The translations under genes were made by a program, and so were the position numbers. From positions 1 through 6,700 of the forward strand of contig JAKBKR010000117.1 in the NCBI GenBank assembly GCA_021832495.1: 6,700 bases of DNA, written 5' to 3'. Numbering within the stretch: position 1 is the stretch's first letter; each line of letters begins with the position of its first letter. Shown here one piece after another: positions 1 to 5,283 of the stretch. This DNA is from a bacterium. GTDB lineage: Archaea > Thermoplasmatota > Thermoplasmata > Lutacidiplasmatales > UBA184. A model generated the notes under the pieces. The model did no database searches and was not told the DNA's origin. It was given only the letters and a program-made list of their open reading frames with translations.

Positions 1-591
1 GGCGAGGCCCGGTCCCGGAAACGGTTGCCGGTGCGAATCCGGGATACCCAACTGCGCAGCAATCGCGCGGACCTCATCCTTGTAAAGGTCGCGCAGCGGC
101 TCGACCACCTTGAGCCGCATGTCCTTAGGTAAGCCCCCCACATTGTGGTGCTTTTTGATCGTGTCCCGCATGCCGCCGCCGCTCTCGATCCAGTCTGGGG
201 CGATCGTCCCTTGGACCAGGTGGGTGATCCCCGTACGATCGGCCTCCTTTTCGAAGACCCGGATGAATGCTTCGCCGATCCGACTACGCTTCTCCTCCGG
301 GTCGACCACCCCTTTCAGAGTTTGGAAGAACTCTTCTCGGGCATCGATGAGCTCAAGGGGAAGTCCTGATCGCCGGACCGTATCGAGCACCCTCTCCGCC
401 TCCCCTTGGCGAAGGAGGCCCGTGTCCACAAACAGGGGGCGTAGCCGATGGCCAACGACACGGGCCACGAGCAACGCCGCGACCGTGCTATCGATACCCC
501 CTGAAACGGCGGCGATGGCCCGGGTATCCCCAGGGAGCTCGGATTGTATCGCCCGCTCTATGTCTTGGATACGTGTTGCAGGGTCTTTCAA
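1..591 (-). CDS. guaAB: GMP synthase (glutamine-hydrolysing), ATP-pyrophosphatase subunit B, 5' part
   Basis: This subunit adenylates XMP with ATP and aminates it to GMP, using ammonia from a separate glutaminase subunit. It acts in the cytoplasm, in purine synthesis. The 197 codons present contain the PP-loop SGGIDS (residues 30-35), FVDTGLLRQGE (54-64), the stretch IKKHHNVGGLP (145-155) typical of GuaA, and HRQPFPGPGLA (187-197), where the window ends. Archaeal subunits are about 300 residues, so roughly the last third is missing. I chose the TTG at 591 because it places the PP-loop at the usual distance from the N-terminus, has GAGG seven bases upstream (599-602) and overlaps the stop of the preceding frame as TTGA. 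The upstream frame is open, but I see no ATG there. No glutaminase motifs occur in the window, so subunit A is encoded elsewhere. No TATA-like box lies close upstream, which suggests readthrough from the preceding genes. The identification is secure; the start is less so. Confidence 0.95.
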   Translation of the reverse strand, partial: MKDPATRIQDIERAIQSELPGDTRAIAAVSGGIDSTVAALLVARVVGHRLRPLFVDTGLLRQGEAERVLDTVRRSGLPLELIDAREEFFQTLKGVVDPEEKRSRIGEAFIRVFEKEADRTGITHLVQGTIAPDWIESGGGMRDTIKKHHNVGGLPKDMRLKVVEPLRDLYKDEVRAIAAQLGIPDSHRQPFPGPGLA

Positions 592-1073
592 TTGAGTGCC
601 TCGATGGTCCCATCGTCGACACCCCTTTGCCAACAGGCTGCCGGAAGAGCTTGGATGGTTGAAAGAGATGCCTGAGGGACGTCCTTGGTCCGGTGAAGGA
701 GGTTCATGGCCCCGTCGGCACACTGAAACGTCTCAAGAGCGCAATCGGACAAGGGAGCGGGAGCCAAAGAAGGCGGTTGTTCGAGCGGGAGCCAACCAAA
801 CGGGTACGAATCCTTTCCTCGTCCACATGCCAAGACGTCTGTGAGTCCGTGCGTCACCGTGAACAACCCTATCTCGGGGCAGTAAAGCCTTACTCTAGTC
901 CCTACGGATACTCGATGATGGCCTTCCCAACGATTCTGTGTCGGCGCCGTTCGGACCGAAGAGCGGTACGCCGACCGGATTGAGGACGCGGCATGCTCTA
1001 CGGCAACGGATGGGTTACGCGTGCTGCCAAGGAGAGGACCGAGGGCGGCCATGCAGACCCTCGCCGTGATCAC
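588..1073 (-). CDS. Unrecognised 161-codon frame between the ATPase gene and guaAB
   Basis: I do not recognise this frame as any family. It starts with a GTG that overlaps the ATPase stop by four bases (GTGA, 1073-1070) and ends with a TGA that overlaps the guaAB TTG by four bases (TTGA, 591-588), so it fills the gap exactly, as a translationally coupled operon gene would. Against it, the protein looks unnatural: rich in Ser, Ala, Pro, Leu and Cys, poor in Lys and Glu, with no motif, membrane segment or signal peptide. Its third-position GC, by hand count about 61 percent, is close to the general base composition. There is no clear Shine-Dalgarno sequence before the GTG. Other readings are a decayed gene, a spacer with a chance open frame, or an orphan gene peculiar to this lineage. 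The other two minus-strand frames contain stops and show nothing recognisable. Confidence 0.33.
   Translation of the reverse strand: MITARVCMAALGPLLGSTRNPSVAVEHAASSIRSAYRSSVRTAPTQNRWEGHHRVSVGTRVRLYCPEIGLFTVTHGLTDVLACGRGKDSYPFGWLPLEQPPSLAPAPLSDCALETFQCADGAMNLLHRTKDVPQASLSTIQALPAACWQRGVDDGTIEALN
599..602 (-). promoter_or_regulatory. Shine-Dalgarno-like GAGG before the guaAB TTG
   Basis: On the minus strand GAGG is followed by seven bases (CACTCAA) and then TTG. This supports the non-ATG start chosen for guaAB. Confidence 0.5.
602..615. repeat. 14-bp interrupted palindrome just upstream of guaAB
   Basis: Two perfect 6-bp arms, CGATGG and CCATCG, flank a 2-bp centre. The palindrome lies 11 to 24 bases before the TTG start of guaAB and touches the first base of its GAGG. 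The two-base centre makes an RNA hairpin of the full stem unlikely, so if it matters it would more likely be a DNA-binding dyad. It may be chance. Confidence 0.4.
755..795. repeat. Pair of 13-bp direct repeats (GAGCGGGAGCCAA)
   Basis: The 13-mer GAGCGGGAGCCAA occurs at 755-767 and again, identical, at 783-795, with 15 bases between the copies. The 28-base offset is not a multiple of three, so it is not an in-frame protein repeat of the overlapping frame. Only two copies are present. It lies in the stretch between the ATPase gene and guaAB whose coding status is doubtful. Confidence 0.6.
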
Positions 1074-2629
1074 ACAATCGGAGTGAGGGATACATGGGGC
1101 GCCCCCCGTTGCTCATCGATCCCGATAGCGTAAATTAGTGTCCTTGGCCGGATACCATAGATGCATGGAGAATCATCGATGTTCACTACTCGGAAGTACG
1201 TATCCATCATGTTGATGATCTCAGAGGTCACCATGAGACCGGGCTTGAGAAGTCCGATCCCGAGGTTACCCATGATCTTTGTCCGCTGGACGGCTTGAAA
1301 GAGCCCCGTGATGGCCATGTTGTCCCCCTGTTGATACTCGAGGGTATCGAACGCCGTGTACTCGATGTAAGGGTTCTTGTCCTGACCACCACGCACGGCC
1401 CGCTCGATCTCTTCGTAGGCCCGTTGGGCATCTGCGCTGCTCCTTATCCGCCCGAAGGGAAGGATGTACGGCGAGGTCTGCTCTGTCGCTGTGTAATCGA
1501 TGATCCGTACCCGGGAGTCAAAGATGTTCGATGGCAGGTGTTGTGTGATGAGTTCCTTGAGCCGATCGGGATACTCCCCACCGGCGAGGACGCCCATCAT
1601 CCCCCGACCTTGGGCCAGGAAGTTCAGGAAGGTGGGTATGAACAGATGGTAGTAATCATCGATCGAGACGTTGATGTCAATGTCAAAGGCGTTGTACGAG
1701 CCCCGCTTGTAACCCCCACCCATGAGCGCATCGATGTCGGGTACACCGCTCGAAAAGTGCGTAGGAGAGTCGGGGATTGCCTGCCACTGGCGGGATGAAC
1801 CGGCGTGACCATTGTTGCTGGCCCGGGAATGCAGTCCACCCAACGCTCGGAACCTCCCTTGCGATAGGGTGGCGGCATACCGGGGTTTGGAGATGTTCGT
1901 CGCCCGGAGCTTGTCGAAACGCACGTGACGGATCCGGCGCTCGTCCACCTCTTCCCGGCTGAGAGAGACCAAACCATCCACCAAGTATTCGATCCCGCCG
2001 GCTTCCGCCTTCTCCAGGACGAGAATGACGTTGGTATTGGAGTTTTCCACCAGGTCCTTTTGAAGGCACATGACAAACTCTTCCATCTCGAGGCCGTAGC
2101 GGTGCGTTATGCCCTCTAGGGAATCGACCACGAGGAGTGACTTCTCAGGAAGCACTTTCTCGATCCGGTCGTAGACGTGTTCCACCTCCGGCATCCGGGT
2201 GTGCTGCATCAGAGCGGTCAGCCGGGCGCGGTCCACCTTCGTTGGGCGCTCGCCCTCACCGCCTATGCTCTTCAAGAAGTCCCGAGCTCCCGAGACCTTG
2301 GCTTTTTGGTCGGGCGAAGGTTCCTGAGAGGAGCGGGTCGAGTCCCGCCCAACAAGCATATCGAGAAGGATCTTACCGGAGTCGAAGATACGGGTGCGCA
2401 TCTCGGTCTGTTTGAGCCAGGGGAACTGGTGATAGAGTGCGTCATCAGAGACTCGGGTTGAAAGATAGAAGCTCTGCCCCTTCTTCCCGACCTTCTCGAG
2501 GACCTCGAGACAGAATGTGGTCTTTCCGGTACCTGCCCCTCCCTTGACGATAAGACTCCTGCCGCCTGCCCCTCCCAAGAATGATATCAGCTCCGGAGGT
2601 ATCGCCGTTTGAACCACACCCGACTCCAT
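1070..2629 (-). CDS. Two-domain KaiC/GvpD-like RecA-fold ATPase with a degenerate second domain
   Basis: The product has 519 residues from the ATG at 2629. The first domain carries an intact Walker A (GGAGTGKTT, about 30-38, Lys36) and a Walker B-like LLVVDS (165-170, Asp169). It ends in the KaiC-type segment HVRFDKLRATN (about 235-245). The second domain, from about residue 292, starts like KaiC (SGVPDIDALMGGGYKRGS), but the P-loop that should follow is replaced by acidic, Ser- and Ile-rich sequence, so ATP binding there is probably lost. A Walker B-like FDTLE remains near 427. An insertion of about 50 polar residues separates Walker A from Walker B. Such archaeal proteins are usually named Rad55/KaiC or GvpD-like; I see no gas vesicle genes. 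An upstream ATG at 2656 adds nine residues, but I prefer 2629. The stop overlaps the next frame as GTGA. The precise role is unknown. Confidence 0.85.
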   Translation of the reverse strand: MESGVVQTAIPPELISFLGGAGGRSLIVKGGAGTGKTTFCLEVLEKVGKKGQSFYLSTRVSDDALYHQFPWLKQTEMRTRIFDSGKILLDMLVGRDSTRSSQEPSPDQKAKVSGARDFLKSIGGEGERPTKVDRARLTALMQHTRMPEVEHVYDRIEKVLPEKSLLVVDSLEGITHRYGLEMEEFVMCLQKDLVENSNTNVILVLEKAEAGGIEYLVDGLVSLSREEVDERRIRHVRFDKLRATNISKPRYAATLSQGRFRALGGLHSRASNNGHAGSSRQWQAIPDSPTHFSSGVPDIDALMGGGYKRGSYNAFDIDINVSIDDYYHLFIPTFLNFLAQGRGMMGVLAGGEYPDRLKELITQHLPSNIFDSRVRIIDYTATEQTSPYILPFGRIRSSADAQRAYEEIERAVRGGQDKNPYIEYTAFDTLEYQQGDNMAITGLFQAVQRTKIMGNLGIGLLKPGLMVTSEIINMMDTYFRVVNIDDSPCIYGIRPRTLIYAIGIDEQRGAPHVSLTPIV

Positions 2630-2637
2630 CGTAGGAT

Positions 2638-2644
2638 CTCCCTC
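2638..2644 (-). promoter_or_regulatory. Shine-Dalgarno sequence that decides the ATPase start
   Basis: The minus strand reads GAGGGAG, then eight bases, then the ATG at 2629-2627. The upstream in-frame ATG at 2656 has only a weak AAGGCG before it. This favours the shorter protein. Confidence 0.6.
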
Positions 2645-2665
2645 GGGTCCTGCCATACTTTCGCC

Positions 2666-2675
2666 TTATATTAAA
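2666..2675 (-). promoter_or_regulatory. TATA-like box at the end of alaS, possible promoter of the ATPase gene
   Basis: The minus strand reads TTTAATATAA, an AT-rich island in GC-rich surroundings that includes the alaS stop codon TAA (2673-2671). Its centre is about 41 bases before the ATG at 2629, nearly the same distance as between the 5319-5327 box and its two flanking start codons. It is too close to the ATG at 2656 (about 14 bases) to serve that start. An internal promoter inside an operon is therefore plausible. The AT-rich stop region alone could also explain it. Confidence 0.45.
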
Positions 2676-5283
2676 CCGCCGCTCTCGCTCCGCTCTTCTT
2701 CTCCGAAGCCAAGGAACGGGCTACGGTGAGCGCCGCCTCTATGAGGGATTCGGGATTCCCTAGGGCGGGACCGGACGCGCGTGCCGCTGAGGCATTGCCA
2801 CCTCCCTTTCCCGACCAGTTCCTAAGCACCCCATCCAAAAGGTCCTTCGCTGAGAATCGGTCGGGAGACCCCGAAGCGAAGAAAAGGGTCCAGCGGTCAC
2901 CCTCGATGGCCGCAAGGAGCGCGACGGTGCCCGGACGGGAGGAAAGCAATCGGGCCAGGTCCTGAAGCTGGCTGACGGCCACTGGGGTAACAGACCAGAT
3001 CGCACGGATCGAGTTGCCAAGGTCGATAGCGTGGGCCGGGTCAGTCTCTAACCTGCGGGCAAGGTCGGCCAGTTCCCGGGAAGAATTCTTCCGGGTGGCC
3101 CTCTCGTCCAGCCGCTTCTTCTCGAGAAGCTCATCGACAGCACGGGGAATGTTGATTATCGGCTGCGCAAGCTTCACGGAGAGCTCATGCAGGATCTCCG
3201 CCTGCTCATCTACGATATCGAGCGCGCGTTCGCCAGCAGCAAAATGCAACCGGACCATGCCGTCCTGTATCCGCTCGGTCGAAAGTACCCGGAGGTATCC
3301 GGCTTCGGAGGTGTGCGTACAATGGGTACCTCCGCAGGCTTCGACATCGAAGCCGTCGATCTCCACGATGCGTAGCTCCTTGCCAGGTACTGCACCTCCC
3401 TGGTAGATGGAGAACCCGAATCTGTTCTCGGCCTCGGACCGAGGCAGGAAGTAGCTCTTCACTGGCCGATCTTCCCGGATGATCTGGTTGGCCAGACGTT
3501 CAACGTTACGGAGTTCGGTCGGGGTAAGGCTCCGAAAATGTGTCACATCGAGCCGGGCCTCCTCCATTCCCTTGAAGGCCCCGGCCTGCCACACGTGAGG
3601 GCCTAGCAGTCTTCGGAGCGCTCCGTTTAGGATGTGCGTGGCCGTGTGATGTTGCATCAGCTGCTGCCGTCGGGCGCCCAGTATTTCACATGGCACGGTC
3701 TCTCCCGTCTTTTGGGCGAAGCGGTGACCCGGAGCTACTCGGTGATACACCCACGGCCCTTTGCGAACTACTTCCGAGATCGGAACGCCCGCGATCTGTC
3801 CGGTATCGGTGATCTGACCACCCCCGGTGGGGTAGAAATACGTCGATTCGAGCACCACCCAAGACTCGGAGGCCCAGGCGATCTTTGCGGAAAAGGACAG
3901 TGTGTAAGGGTCCGTATGGTAGAGTACTCGAGTCGGGGGCAAGTCGGTAGGCACATCCGGTGGAGAAGTGTCCTCGGCCGGTGCGCTTGGCCTTTCGGTG
4001 GATTCCGTTCCCTCCTGGTGTAGTTTGGCTGCCAAGGCGAAGAAGTCGGGAGGGCTGAGCCCCGTCATTCCCAGTTCTTCCTCCACGATGTCCGGAGTGA
4101 TCCCACGGGAGTCATAGAGGGTGAGCAGTTCCGGGACACTGATCTTTCGACCTTCCTGGTCGAGTTTCTCCTTGAGCTTTCGAATGTGGGAACGCCCGCG
4201 CTCTAGGGTCTCGGAAAACCGTTGTTCCTCGATCTCCACGATCTGCCGAAGGGTCCGATCACTGAGGTCGAGGCCTGGAAGGGTCCGGGAGAGATGACGT
4301 CGGACCTGCTCCATGACGTCGATCAATCCGATTCCGTTGGGGTATCGGGCTAGGATCCGAAGCATTCGGCGAAGAAGCATTCTGGCAAGGTAACCGGCAT
4401 GTACATTGGACGGGACGACCCCGTCAGTGAGCATCAAGACGAAGCTTCGAGAGTGGTCGACCAGGACCGCCAGATCCTTGGGCGCCATCGTGGAAGGCAG
4501 GTCACGGAACACCTCACCGAAAACCGCATCGTAAATGGTGGGCGTGCCTTGGGAGACCCATGTGAATCTTTCGAGCCCATATCCCGTGTCCACGATACGG
4601 AGTGGTAAGGGGCGGACGACCCCTCCCTTGTTGGTATACTGCATGAAGACCAGGGTGGCAACCTCAAGCCCGGACAAGCCAACCGAAAGGGACGGGCCCA
4701 TATCCCCACCGCCTTCCCATTCCTCTTCCTTGTAGCTCACAATCGTCCCGTCCACTCCAAGCTCGGAGGTGAGGAACTCGTGACAGAGTTCCACGGTTCG
4801 GTCTTTGAAGTAGATTTCTCGACCGGGGTAATTGAAGCAGTGATGGGCCATCATTTCGAAACTGGTGAGGTGGCGTTGGGTAACTCCGACTTCGGTAACG
4901 TCAGTGAATCGGAGACAGGGCTGCGAGATCACGAGAGGGTTTGCGGGGGGCTCAACAGCCCCGGAGGTCACCCAGGGCTGGAAATCGTAGATAGACGCCT
5001 GTACGAAGAACACGTCGTCCCTCCACCTCGGAACCACAGGGTAGCGAGCGATCCGGGTATGTCCGCGTTGTTCGAAGTAGTGAAGGTAAAGCTCTCGAAA
5101 CTGATCCGCGGAATAACTTTTCTGGATTGGACTGTTGCCCGGGAAGGAATACGGAGTGCACGGGGTCTCAGAACAGAGCTCGCGGGGTCTCTCGGACCAG
5201 AACGCGCTCCCGCAACCCCGGCAGGTTTGCCGCACGAACCCTTTCTGCCGAAAGAATTCGTTCTGGTACTCCTTTTCATCCAT
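2671..5283 (-). CDS. alaS: Alanyl-tRNA synthetase, archaeal type
   Basis: This enzyme charges tRNA-Ala with alanine in the cytoplasm and hydrolyses mischarged seryl- or glycyl-tRNA-Ala. From the ATG at 5283 it has 870 residues, within the family's range. In order: an N-terminal Cys zinc region (C21, C24, C37, C42) as in archaeal AlaRS; the class II core with RFTDVTEVGVTQRHLTSFEM (125-144) and GYGLERFTW (234-242); a tRNA-recognition helical region; a Pro/Ser/Glu-rich linker (about 423-452); the editing domain with FYPTGGGQITDTG (483-495) and zinc ligands H546, H550, C650 and H654; and a C-Ala/DHHA1 domain with a Gly-rich GKGGGNASA (825-833). A 27-residue upstream extension to 5364 is possible but lacks family resemblance and would remove the promoter. 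The motif after GGGD reads MGPSLSVGLSG, where I remember archaeal enzymes having GPCFEV-like residues. The ATPase gene follows within 42 bp. Confidence 0.98.
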   Translation of the reverse strand: MDEKEYQNEFFRQKGFVRQTCRGCGSAFWSERPRELCSETPCTPYSFPGNSPIQKSYSADQFRELYLHYFEQRGHTRIARYPVVPRWRDDVFFVQASIYDFQPWVTSGAVEPPANPLVISQPCLRFTDVTEVGVTQRHLTSFEMMAHHCFNYPGREIYFKDRTVELCHEFLTSELGVDGTIVSYKEEEWEGGGDMGPSLSVGLSGLEVATLVFMQYTNKGGVVRPLPLRIVDTGYGLERFTWVSQGTPTIYDAVFGEVFRDLPSTMAPKDLAVLVDHSRSFVLMLTDGVVPSNVHAGYLARMLLRRMLRILARYPNGIGLIDVMEQVRRHLSRTLPGLDLSDRTLRQIVEIEEQRFSETLERGRSHIRKLKEKLDQEGRKISVPELLTLYDSRGITPDIVEEELGMTGLSPPDFFALAAKLHQEGTESTERPSAPAEDTSPPDVPTDLPPTRVLYHTDPYTLSFSAKIAWASESWVVLESTYFYPTGGGQITDTGQIAGVPISEVVRKGPWVYHRVAPGHRFAQKTGETVPCEILGARRQQLMQHHTATHILNGALRRLLGPHVWQAGAFKGMEEARLDVTHFRSLTPTELRNVERLANQIIREDRPVKSYFLPRSEAENRFGFSIYQGGAVPGKELRIVEIDGFDVEACGGTHCTHTSEAGYLRVLSTERIQDGMVRLHFAAGERALDIVDEQAEILHELSVKLAQPIINIPRAVDELLEKKRLDERATRKNSSRELADLARRLETDPAHAIDLGNSIRAIWSVTPVAVSQLQDLARLLSSRPGTVALLAAIEGDRWTLFFASGSPDRFSAKDLLDGVLRNWSGKGGGNASAARASGPALGNPESLIEAALTVARSLASEKKSGARAAV

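Noticed and set aside
110..595. Plus-strand frame of 161 codons antisense to guaAB
   Set aside because: The minus strand here encodes clear GuaA motifs; the plus-strand product is Arg/Ser-rich with no family features.
755..795. Start of a CRISPR array
   Set aside because: There are only two 13-base copies with a 15-base gap, no further units, and no cas-like gene nearby.
881..894. Small hairpin AGTAA-AGCC-TTACT as a terminator
   Set aside because: The stem is only 5 bp and AT-rich, no T-run follows on either strand, and it lies inside an open frame.
592..1072. Possible RNase P RNA, SRP RNA or tRNA between the ATPase gene and guaAB
   Set aside because: The minus strand has GAGGAAAGGATTCG and the plus strand AAGGGAGCGGGAGCC, each faintly like an RNase P or SRP motif, but partner motifs and flanking helices are missing, and there is no T-arm or cloverleaf.
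1295..1798. Plus-strand frame of 167 codons antisense to the ATPase gene
   Set aside because: The minus strand encodes the KaiC-like second domain; the plus-strand frame is a shadow.
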